A stretch of 6,065 nucleotides of DNA from Actinomycetes bacterium (lineage in GTDB: Bacteria; Actinomycetota; Acidimicrobiia; Acidimicrobiales; Acidimicrobiaceae): the NCBI GenBank assembly GCA_021823385.1, contig JAKAOC010000159.1, positions 1 through 6,065 on the forward strand. Direction: 5' to 3'. This document shows, piece after piece, positions 1 through 5,106 of the stretch. Under the pieces are notes generated by a model that was not told the DNA's origin, did not search any database, and saw only the letters and a program-made list of their open reading frames with translations. How positions within the stretch are numbered: position 1 is the first letter of the stretch; each line of letters starts with the position of its first letter. Made by a program: the position numbers and the translations under genes.

Positions 1-100
1 CGTCACCGACTTCGGCCTCCGCCATGGCACGGCGCATGGCCGCGGTGGGGCGTGTGACGGTGTCGGAGCGCAGATCAACTTGGAATTCATTCACACCCAT
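1..100 (-). CDS. ltaE: L-threonine aldolase family protein, N-terminal fragment cut by window edge
   Basis: Reading leftwards from the ATG at 100-98, 33 codons stay open to the window edge. The fragment contains [12 protein letters not shown], followed by [13 protein letters not shown]. The (D)LRSDTVT motif near the N-terminus followed by an AM..AM.xAEVGDD stretch is the hallmark of PLP-dependent low-specificity L-threonine/L-allo-threonine aldolases, which cleave threonine to glycine and acetaldehyde. The catalytic lysine and most of the fold lie outside the window. The start is uncertain. ATG at 100 has GGAG 11 bases upstream and an AGGA only 3 bases upstream. The GTG two codons later (94-92) has that same AGGA at 9 bases, which is a better distance. 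The gene is divergent from the inositol monophosphatase gene across about 83 bp. The family call is fairly firm, but exact substrate preference cannot be judged. Confidence 0.8.
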   Translation of the reverse strand, partial: MGVNEFQVDLRSDTVTRPTAAMRRAMAEAEVGD

Positions 101-183
101 CGATCCTAAGGCTCCGCCATGCCGCCTGCTAATCCCCAGGCGCCTCCAACCCGCCCACAGCCCCGCCCAAATATCGTGTAGCC
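101..183. promoter_or_regulatory. Short divergent intergenic region between threonine aldolase and IMPase genes
   Basis: This 83-bp gap separates two genes transcribed away from each other, so promoters for both should lie here or slightly inside the genes. I see no convincing -35/-10 pair. The only AT-rich patch is AAATAT at about 170-175, close to the IMPase start, which could be a -10 for a very short leader. No clear operator palindrome or terminator is visible. Confidence 0.3.
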
Positions 184-1005
184 ATGCAGGAAAACGAAGT
201 GACAGCCCGGCTCGAAGCGGCAAGCGGATACGCCCGCCAGGCCCAGGAACTGATACTCTCGCGAATCTCCGGCCCGGACCCCTCCCTCAGCGTCACCACC
301 AAGACCTCCGTTACCGACATGGTCACAGACGTTGACCGCGCGGTGGAGAAGTTGCTGGTGGCCGGAATCCGCGAAGATTTCGGGCAGGACCGCATCGTCG
401 GTGAAGAGTTCGGTGACGCCGGTGGAGACGGCCCATACGCCTGGGTGGTGGATCCGATCGACGGGACGACCAACTTCATCTATGGCTTTCCCGCCTTTGC
501 CATCTCGATTGCAGTCCGGGACCTCTCCCAGGACACCACGGTCTGCGGCGTGGTGCTCGACGTTCCGCGTGACCGGCTCTATGAGGCGGCACGCGGCAAG
601 GGGGCATTCGTGGACGGCAAGCGCATCCAGGTCACCACGCGAAGCCGCCTATCCGAATCCCTGATTGCCACAGGCTTCGGCTACGCCTCCGAGGTGCGCA
701 AGGTGCAGGGGGCGATCTTCTCCGAGATCATTCCCCTTGTCAGAGACATCCGTCGCGCCGGAGCCGCCTCGCTTGACCTGTGCATGGTCGCCTGCGGGGA
801 GCTGGATGGCTACTACGAAAGCGGGCTGTGGCCCTGGGACTTCATGGCCGGGGCGCTAATCGTCGAAGAGGCCGGCGGAGTGGTGACCGGAGGGCTCGAG
901 CCCTCTCCCGGGTCCGCCATGACGGTCGCGACCAATGGCGCCGTCCACGATGAACTCCGCACCCTGGTGGTCTCACTTGCGACCAGGCACGGCGCTAGGA
1001 GCTGA
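184..1005 (+). CDS. Inositol monophosphatase family protein
   Basis: This 273-residue protein belongs to the Mg2+-dependent, Li+-sensitive phosphatase superfamily, which hydrolyses inositol-1-phosphate or related sugar and nucleotide phosphates in the cytoplasm. The metal-site motifs are all present: IVGEEFG (Glu74-Glu75), [12 protein letters not shown] (Asp90 and Asp93, residues 87-98), and WPWDFMAG (Asp219). An N-terminal [12 protein letters not shown] segment (44-55) matches the family, and [11 protein letters not shown] (190-200) is the usual substrate-side segment. Length is normal for a bacterial IMPase/SuhB. In actinobacteria such enzymes feed inositol into phosphatidylinositol and mycothiol, but histidinol-phosphatase-like or other substrates are possible, so no symbol is given. 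The ATG at 184 has no clear ribosome site. The in-frame GTG at 199 is preceded by AGGA at a 7-base spacing and could be the true start, 5 residues shorter. The 3' end overlaps the convergent SRPBCC gene by 11 bp. Confidence 0.9.
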   Translation: MQENEVTARLEAASGYARQAQELILSRISGPDPSLSVTTKTSVTDMVTDVDRAVEKLLVAGIREDFGQDRIVGEEFGDAGGDGPYAWVVDPIDGTTNFIYGFPAFAISIAVRDLSQDTTVCGVVLDVPRDRLYEAARGKGAFVDGKRIQVTTRSRLSESLIATGFGYASEVRKVQGAIFSEIIPLVRDIRRAGAASLDLCMVACGELDGYYESGLWPWDFMAGALIVEEAGGVVTGGLEPSPGSAMTVATNGAVHDELRTLVVSLATRHGARS

Positions 1006-1429
1006 AGTGCAGCTGCAGATTGAGCAGCGTCGCCCTTATCGAGGTCAGGTTCTTCTCCGGGATGTGCATCACCTCGTAAAGGAGGGGTGAGCGCGCGTGT
1101 TCGTAGTCGAAGGTCTCGGTAACCCTGCAATGCCCGCCGTCTAACGGCTCGATTTCGTAGCGCCATATATGGCGGCCGAAGTGGCGCCATGCGATCAGCC
1201 GCCCCTCGTTGAATTCGACGACCAGGTTGGTCATCCTGTAGGGCACGCCGATCTTCATCGACATTCGAAACCTTGCCCCCAAAAAAAGGCGCTCAGGTGC
1301 CTCTACGACACCCTTTACGCTGGCCGATCCGTCGAGCAGAGCGTGCTTGCGCGCATCAGCCAGTAAGTCGAAGACCTCTTCTGCGCTGGCCGCAATCTCG
1401 GCCTGATCCGATACCCGCTGCCAACTCAA
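995..1429 (-). CDS. SRPBCC (START/polyketide cyclase-like) family protein
   Basis: This 144-residue protein has the outline of a single-domain helix-grip fold. It shows an opening strand (VSDQAEIAASAEEVFDLLADA, about 6-26), a central run of strands (LFLGARFRMSMKIG, then YRMTNLVVEFNEGRLIAWRHFG), and GGHCRVTETFDYEHARSP before a C-terminal helix. SRPBCC proteins bind hydrophobic ligands in a deep pocket. The specific ligand or role here cannot be read from sequence. Translation appears to start at TTG (1429-1427), because an in-frame stop lies just upstream (1444-1442) and GGAG sits 6 bases before the TTG. The gene begins 48 bp after the nrdR stop codon and is probably co-transcribed with it. 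Its stop codon lies inside the end of the convergent IMPase gene. There is no signal peptide or membrane segment, so it is probably cytosolic. A T7-G5 run in the coding strand (about 1276-1287) is unusual for this GC-rich DNA but keeps the frame. Confidence 0.75.
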   Translation of the reverse strand: MSWQRVSDQAEIAASAEEVFDLLADARKHALLDGSASVKGVVEAPERLFLGARFRMSMKIGVPYRMTNLVVEFNEGRLIAWRHFGRHIWRYEIEPLDGGHCRVTETFDYEHARSPLLYEVMHIPEKNLTSIRATLLNLQLHFSS

Positions 1430-1477
1430 CTCGTACTCCAGTCACCAGCCGGTCCCGCGCGACGTCGCCGGCAACAT

Positions 1478-1939
1478 CTATTCCTCGGTGTTCTTCACCC
1501 GCAGCTCAGCGACTTCCCTTTCGAAGTCCTCTGCCTCCTCGAAGTATTTATGCACGGAGGCAAAGCGCAGATAGCCCACTTTATCCAGTTCCCGCAAGCG
1601 AGTAAGGACCAGCGCGCCTATCTCCGAACTCTTCACATGCGATCCCCGAAGTCGCAGCGTGTCTTCAAGTTCGTTGACGAGGGTCTCGATCCGTTCCTCC
1701 GAGATCGGGCGGTTCTTGAGCGCGGCGGCGATTCCACCCAGAAGCTTGGAACGCTCGAAGACCTCTCTATCGCCGGACCGCTTCTGCACCCAAAGCGGAC
1801 CCTCTTCTATGCGTTCGAAGGTCGTATAGCGGTAATGACAGGAAAGGCATTCACGGCGACGACGGATGCTGCGACCCTCTTCGATAACCCGGGAGTCAAC
1901 CACCCGGTCCTCTTGATCGCCGCACGTCGGACAGCGCAT
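1478..1939 (-). CDS. nrdR: Transcriptional repressor NrdR
   Basis: This 153-residue protein has the normal NrdR length and layout. An N-terminal zinc ribbon carries Cys3-x2-Cys6 and Cys31-x2-Cys34, with the typical SRVIEEGRSIRRRRECLSC connection and RYTTFERIE. An ATP-cone domain follows (about 50-138), ending with the hallmark RFASVHKYFEEAEDFEREV (125-143). NrdR is an ATP/dATP-sensing repressor that binds NrdR boxes upstream of ribonucleotide reductase genes, so it acts in trans on nrd operons that are not in this window. The ATG at 1939 is followed directly by the zinc-ribbon motif. A weak AAGGGTGG ribosome site lies about 7 bases upstream. The gene is downstream of the LysM gene and upstream of the SRPBCC gene on the same strand. 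A lexA-LysM-nrdR order is a well-known actinobacterial arrangement and links dNTP supply with the DNA-damage regulator. Confidence 0.97.
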   Translation of the reverse strand: MRCPTCGDQEDRVVDSRVIEEGRSIRRRRECLSCHYRYTTFERIEEGPLWVQKRSGDREVFERSKLLGGIAAALKNRPISEERIETLVNELEDTLRLRGSHVKSSEIGALVLTRLRELDKVGYLRFASVHKYFEEAEDFEREVAELRVKNTEE

Positions 1940-2067
1940 CAGTTGCCACCCTTGAAAGCCGGAGCGAATTCACCCCGCCTCCTCAAGCGTAGCCCCCGCA
2001 ACGGCCATCTCCAATCCGGCCAGGCGCCGGCGAAATCCGCCACCCAGGCTCGGAACCGAGGCCTAGA
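1940..2067 (-). other. Leader between the LysM gene and nrdR
   Basis: This 128-bp gap is the longest gene-free stretch in the window. It holds a hairpin just after the LysM stop codon (listed separately) and a short open frame on the minus strand that ends at 1970-1972. From its only ATG (2008) that frame would encode about 12 residues (MAVAGATLEEAG). No -35/-10 pair for nrdR is evident, so nrdR may depend on read-through from the LysM promoter or on a promoter I cannot recognise. Confidence 0.35.
2046..2064 (-). terminator. Hairpin after the LysM gene, possible weak terminator
   Basis: Four bases past the LysM stop codon the sequence can fold into a stem of about 7 pairs (AGGC-TCG against CGA-GCCT, with one bulged G) closed by a 4-base loop. 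No run of U follows, so it is not a classical intrinsic terminator. It could attenuate transcription or protect the 3' end of the LysM message while letting some transcription continue into nrdR. Confidence 0.3.
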
Positions 2068-2406
2068 TCAGGGAATGCGCACCTGTTCCCCGGGCTGAAG
2101 TTGAGTCGTTCCAAGCTCGCTGTAGAGCTTGTACTCCAGTGCCGAGACGTTGCCATTGCCCGTAAACCGGCTGGCGATGGACCAAAGGGTGTCGCCGGGC
2201 TTCACTACATAAACCTGTTGGGATGCGAGCCCGCTGCTCGCACCTGCGTCGCGCATCTCCGTGAAGGCGAGGCCCGCTCCGAGCACCAGCGCCACGAAGA
2301 GAACTCCACGGCTCCGCCTTGCGCGCCCAGGCCGGAGCGCCTTGTGCGACACACGCTCGCCAGACCTGGAACCTACCGCCCCGCCATGCTCCTGCAAACC
2401 GATCAT
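2068..2406 (-). CDS. LysM-domain membrane-anchored protein, probable SOS-linked division/cell-wall factor
   Basis: Starting at ATG 2406, the protein has 112 residues. It has a basic N-terminal tail (SRSGERVSHKALRPGRARRSR, about 13-33), one membrane segment (GVLFVALVLGAGLAF, about 34-48), a short linker, and a C-terminal LysM domain (about 65-112) with VYVVKPGDTLWSIASRF and LQPGEQVRIP. This is the layout of a type II single-pass protein with a peptidoglycan-binding domain outside the cell. Position and layout resemble Bacillus YneA and mycobacterial Rv2719c (ChiZ), which are encoded beside lexA, induced by DNA damage and delay division. Corynebacterial DivS sits in the same place. The start at 2406 is chosen because GGAGG (2415-2419) lies 8 bases upstream. 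The longer in-frame ATG at 2457 falls inside the putative SOS box and would place 17 extra residues ahead of it. Function is inferred from context. The domain call is solid. Confidence 0.85.
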   Translation of the reverse strand: MIGLQEHGGAVGSRSGERVSHKALRPGRARRSRGVLFVALVLGAGLAFTEMRDAGASSGLASQQVYVVKPGDTLWSIASRFTGNGNVSALEYKLYSELGTTQLQPGEQVRIP

Positions 2407-2501
2407 CGCCGCAACCTCCAGGACCTGTTCGAACACGTATACTATTTCATCGTACATATGTTCGTTCGCTTTTATCGAACATTTCCTGAATTCGGAGCCA
2501 A
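2407..2501. promoter_or_regulatory. Divergent promoter region of the LysM gene and lexA
   Basis: This 95-bp region is much richer in A and T than the surrounding DNA, especially between 2435 and 2490, as expected for two back-to-back promoters. TATACT (2438-2443) and TTTTAT (2470-2475) are -10-like on the lexA strand. With TTTTAT, a weak TTCATC about 18 bases upstream could act as the -35, putting the SOS box in the spacer. On the LysM strand TAGTAT near 2440-2445 is -10-like. None of these has a strong -35 partner, so the exact promoters are uncertain. Confidence 0.4.
2451..2464. promoter_or_regulatory. Putative LexA operator (SOS box) between the LysM gene and lexA
   Basis: The 14-mer CGTACATATGTTCG differs at one position from the palindrome CGAACATATGTTCG, a perfect match to the Gram-positive/actinobacterial SOS box CGAAC-N4-GTTCG. 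It lies 37 bases before the lexA start and 44 bases before the chosen LysM start, well placed to repress both divergent genes. Further GAAC/GTTC half-sites flank it (GTTCGAAC at 2428-2435, CGAAC at 2476-2480). LexA autoregulation through such a site is established for the family. Binding here is inferred. Confidence 0.65.
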
Positions 2502-3179
2502 ATGCCTGATAAGCTGCCCCGTATGGCAGACAGCGCCCCGTCCAGCGACCTTCTCACCAAGAAGCGGCGCGACATTCTCAACTTCATTGACCACACTCAG
2601 AGGACCCGCGGATACCCGCCCTCTGTACGTGAGATCGGGGAAGCATGCCAACTGGCCTCGCCGGCCTCGGTACAGTTCCACCTGAAGGTGCTCCAACAGC
2701 AGGGGTTCCTGGAGCGTGACCCCTCCAAGCCCCGAGCATTGCGCGTGAACCTTCCCCGCGGCCATGAACTCGGGATCGGGTCCGCCACCATGCAGGTTCC
2801 GATGCTTGGCGACGTGGCGGCAGGTCTTGGCACCTTGGCCGAACAGAACTTCTCGGGAGAGATGGTCGCCGTGCCCCAGCACCTGGGCCCGGCCGGAGCG
2901 CTGTTCGCCTTACGGGTAAAGGGCGACTCGATGATCGGGGATGGGATCCTCGAGCGCGACGTGGTGGTCGCACGTCGGCAGAGCACTGCCGACGTGGGCG
3001 AGATAGTGGTTGCCGGCATATTCGACCAGCAAGAGGCGACCATCAAGCGGATCGACTTCGACCGGGCGCAGAACCGGGTAACCCTGAAGCCGTCCAACCC
3101 CGCCTACACTCCGATGAACTTCACGGCCGACGAGGTACAGATCTACGGGAAGGTCGTGTTCCTCCAGCGCGAGTTCTGA
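2502..3179 (+). CDS. lexA: LexA repressor, SOS response regulator and self-cleaving serine protease
   Basis: This 225-residue protein contains the full LexA architecture. The N-terminal winged helix-turn-helix (about 18-83) has RGYPPSVREIGEACQLASPASVQFHLKVLQQQGFLERDPSKPRAL. The C-terminal S24 peptidase domain has the Ala107-Gly108 cleavage site (VPMLGDVAAG), the catalytic Ser143 in VKGDSMI and Lys182 in EATIKRI. LexA represses DNA-damage genes and cleaves itself when stimulated by RecA-ssDNA filaments. The S24 segment GILERDVVV (148-156) carries ER where many LexA proteins have DGD, a small variation away from the catalytic pair. The ATG at 2502 is preferred because GGAG (2494-2497) precedes it, although the spacing of 4 is short. 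ATG 2523 (residue 8) has no ribosome site but would remove a non-conserved extension. The gene is divergent from the LysM gene and converges on dapE with a 9-bp gap. An SOS-box-like site upstream suggests autoregulation. Confidence 0.97.
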   Translation: MPDKLPRMADSAPSSDLLTKKRRDILNFIDHTQRTRGYPPSVREIGEACQLASPASVQFHLKVLQQQGFLERDPSKPRALRVNLPRGHELGIGSATMQVPMLGDVAAGLGTLAEQNFSGEMVAVPQHLGPAGALFALRVKGDSMIGDGILERDVVVARRQSTADVGEIVVAGIFDQQEATIKRIDFDRAQNRVTLKPSNPAYTPMNFTADEVQIYGKVVFLQREF

Positions 3180-3188
3180 GGCGCGCCC

Positions 3189-4265
3189 TCAGCCGACGGA
3201 ATGGAGGACCTCTCGCAGCGACAACCAGGCCGCGGCGAGATCATCTTCTGCGACCACTTCAGAGTCGGTATGGGCCAGTTCGGGATCGCCCGGACCGAAG
3301 TTGCACGCCGCGATCCCGCGTTCCCAGAAGAAAGCCACATCAGTCCAACCCAGCTTCGCACGCACGCCCCCGGTGCGCTGGATGAGTCTGGCAATCACCG
3401 GGTTGGAGAGATTCGGCGGAGCGGAAGGAGCCCAGTCCGTCAAAAGTACCGAATCGCCGCGGGCGCCATCGAGGACCGCGGAGATGGACTCCGCCACCGC
3501 GGCAAGAGATCCCTCGTCATCGCCGGTCGGAGCAAAACGGCTGTTTAGCTGAATCTCCACCTCGTCGGGAACGACGTTGCCCGCAACTCCCCCTGAGATC
3601 GAGACCGCGGACAGGGAGGGCCGATATAGGCATCCCTCCACCTCGACCTCCTGAACCGCTGCCGAATCCAGCCACGCCAAGAGGCGTTGAGCCCGGTGAA
3701 TTGCGTTGACGCCCATATGCGGCCGCGCCGTGTGCGCCCTCCTGCCGCGGATCCGCACCTTGAACTTGGCGGTTCCCTGGCAGCCGGCCTCGACGATGCC
3801 ACCCGTCGGCTCCATCAGAATCGCGACTCCCGCCGACAACAGCTCTGGAGCGGCGGCCTCGAGCTGCAAAAGCCCTGAGTGGGCGCGAGAAATCTCCTCT
3901 GCCGCGTAGAAGACCAGGCGCACCGGCACCGTCGGCGGCTCGAGGGCCATGCGACACATCACGGCGACGCCGCCCTTCATGTCCACGGCTCCCAGTCCGG
4001 CCACGGTACCGCCATCGCGACGCGCTCCGGGGGGTCCGAAGGGGGTAACCGTATCCAGGTGGCCGGCGAGGATCACCCCTGAACCCGGATCGTACCCGGG
4101 CATCGTCGCCACAAGGTTGTTCCCGACTCTTCTTACGTCCAGCGCCGGGTTCCGCCGAAGAAGGCGCTCCACGAAGTCGGCGATGTCACCCTCCTCCCGG
4201 GAGACGGACGGTATCTCGACTAGGCGCGCAGTAAGCTCCGCGAGCTCGGAGGCCAAATCGCTCAC
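3189..4265 (-). CDS. dapE: Succinyl-diaminopimelate desuccinylase
   Basis: DapE hydrolyses N-succinyl-L,L-diaminopimelate to succinate and L,L-diaminopimelate, the last step of the succinylase branch leading to lysine and peptidoglycan meso-DAP. The 358-residue M20 metallopeptidase-fold protein has the expected two-zinc ligands and catalytic pair: GHLDTV (His69, Asp71), GAVDMKGG (Asp95), AAEEI (Glu123-Glu124), MEPTGG (Glu152) and AHTDSE (His332). The dimerisation-domain histidine (His178 in RAHTARP) is also present. Segments such as GGIVEAGCQGT, GGVAGNVVPDEV, KLGWTDVAFF and NFGPGDPELAHT are those of actinobacterial-type DapE. The GTG at 4265 overlaps the dapD stop codon as GTGA and has GAGGGG (4274-4279) 8 bases upstream. 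A longer reading from 4418 would run through dapD coding sequence and adds non-homologous residues, so it is rejected. It is the last gene of the dapC-dapD-dapE operon and is convergent with lexA. Confidence 0.96.
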   Translation of the reverse strand: MSDLASELAELTARLVEIPSVSREEGDIADFVERLLRRNPALDVRRVGNNLVATMPGYDPGSGVILAGHLDTVTPFGPPGARRDGGTVAGLGAVDMKGGVAVMCRMALEPPTVPVRLVFYAAEEISRAHSGLLQLEAAAPELLSAGVAILMEPTGGIVEAGCQGTAKFKVRIRGRRAHTARPHMGVNAIHRAQRLLAWLDSAAVQEVEVEGCLYRPSLSAVSISGGVAGNVVPDEVEIQLNSRFAPTGDDEGSLAAVAESISAVLDGARGDSVLLTDWAPSAPPNLSNPVIARLIQRTGGVRAKLGWTDVAFFWERGIAACNFGPGDPELAHTDSEVVAEDDLAAAWLSLREVLHSVG

Positions 4266-5083
4266 AAGGCGATCCCCTCGTCCCGCAGAAACGCGTTCAG
4301 CGCAGCCTTGTCGTGGCGCTCCCCTTCGGCCATGCGCTTGATGATCAGAACGCAGGGCAGGTAGAACTCCCCGCCCGGGTACGCCCTCTTGCGTGACCCG
4401 GCCACCGCCACGCACCACGGCGGGATCACGCCGCGGGAGACCTCCAGGCCGGTCTCGGTGTCGATGACTGGGATCGAGGGATTCAGGATCACTCCCGCGC
4501 CCACTACGGCCCCGCTGCCCACGCGCGCGCCTTCGGTGATCATGGCACGCGAACCGATGAAGGCGTCGTCGTCAATGAAGACCGGCGCCGCCTGGGGGGG
4601 CTCGAGCACCCCACCGATGCCGACGCCTCCTGCCAGATGCACGCGCTCGCCAATCTGGGCGCAGGAGCCCACGGTCGCCCATGTGTCGACCATGGTCCCA
4701 CCGCCGACACGTGCGCCGATGTTCACGTAGCTCGGCATCATGGTAACGCCCGGGGCAAGGTAGGCACCCCACCGGGCGGAGGCGCCAGGCACGACTCGCA
4801 CGCCTAGCTTCTCGTACTGACCCTTCAATGGAATCTTGTCCCGGAACTCGAAGGGCCCCGAGTGGCTCACCTCCGCGCCGGACGCCCGGAATAGCAGGAG
4901 GATCGCCTGCTTCAGCCATTCGTGCACGACGACCTCCCCGGCGGTGCCGTACTCGGCAACGCGCACCGTGCCGGAGTCAAGCCCGTCGATGGCCTCGGAG
5001 ATCACCCCCCGGACCTCCTGGGAGGAAAGGTCAAGACTCTCCCGGTCCGCCCAGATCTCCCCGATCCGCTCCTTAAGCTCCAT
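4262..5083 (-). CDS. dapD: 2,3,4,5-tetrahydropyridine-2,6-dicarboxylate N-succinyltransferase
   Basis: DapD transfers succinyl from succinyl-CoA to tetrahydrodipicolinate, giving N-succinyl-2-amino-6-ketopimelate, the substrate of DapC. From ATG 5083 the protein has 273 residues, close to E. coli DapD (274). A helical N-terminal domain (about 1-95) contains LDSGTVRVAEYG and VVVHEWLKQAILLLFR. It is followed by a left-handed beta-helix of hexapeptide repeats (about 100-225) with the strongly conserved MPSYVNIGARV, GTMVDTWATVGSCAQIG and VHLAGGVGIGGVLEP. The C-terminus has YLPCVLIIKR. These segments follow the E. coli-type enzyme, not the longer (about 317-residue) mycobacterial class. The start at 5083 is chosen because AGGAGG (5094-5099) lies 10 bases upstream and the N-terminus then aligns with E. 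coli DapD. ATG 5110, which overlaps the dapC stop as ATGA, would add 9 residues (MTQPGGGGA) encoded by the ribosome site itself. dapE follows with a 4-base overlap. Confidence 0.96.
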   Translation of the reverse strand: MELKERIGEIWADRESLDLSSQEVRGVISEAIDGLDSGTVRVAEYGTAGEVVVHEWLKQAILLLFRASGAEVSHSGPFEFRDKIPLKGQYEKLGVRVVPGASARWGAYLAPGVTMMPSYVNIGARVGGGTMVDTWATVGSCAQIGERVHLAGGVGIGGVLEPPQAAPVFIDDDAFIGSRAMITEGARVGSGAVVGAGVILNPSIPVIDTETGLEVSRGVIPPWCVAVAGSRKRAYPGGEFYLPCVLIIKRMAEGERHDKAALNAFLRDEGIAL

Positions 5084-5086
5084 GGC

Positions 5087-5099
5087 TCCTCCGCCTCCT
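5087..5099 (-). promoter_or_regulatory. Strong ribosome binding site deciding the dapD start
   Basis: On the minus strand AGGAGG (5099-5094) and GGAGGA (5092-5087) lie in tandem between the dapC stop codon and ATG 5083. The first has a spacing of 10 and the second a shorter spacing of 3 to 4 bases. Nothing similar precedes ATG 5110. This favours 5083 as the main dapD start. Confidence 0.7.
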
Positions 5100-5106
5100 G
5101 GTTGCG

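Noticed and set aside
1970..2008. 12-codon frame upstream of nrdR as a leader peptide
   Set aside because: It is too short, has no clear ribosome site and no run of regulatory codons. Without conservation data it cannot be called a gene.
2407..2457. Longer LysM protein starting at ATG 2457
   Set aside because: The start codon lies inside the putative SOS box and lacks a ribosome site, while ATG 2406 has GGAGG 8 bases upstream.
1550..2685. Long open frames on the plus strand opposite nrdR and the LysM gene, continuing past lexA's start
   Set aside because: They are antisense shadows in GC-rich DNA. Their translations have no recognisable domains, while the opposite strand encodes clear NrdR and LysM proteins.
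4266..4418. Upstream extension of dapE giving a 409-residue protein
   Set aside because: The added 51 residues lie wholly within dapD coding sequence in another frame and show no M20 homology. The GTG at 4265 has a good ribosome site and a GTGA overlap with dapD.
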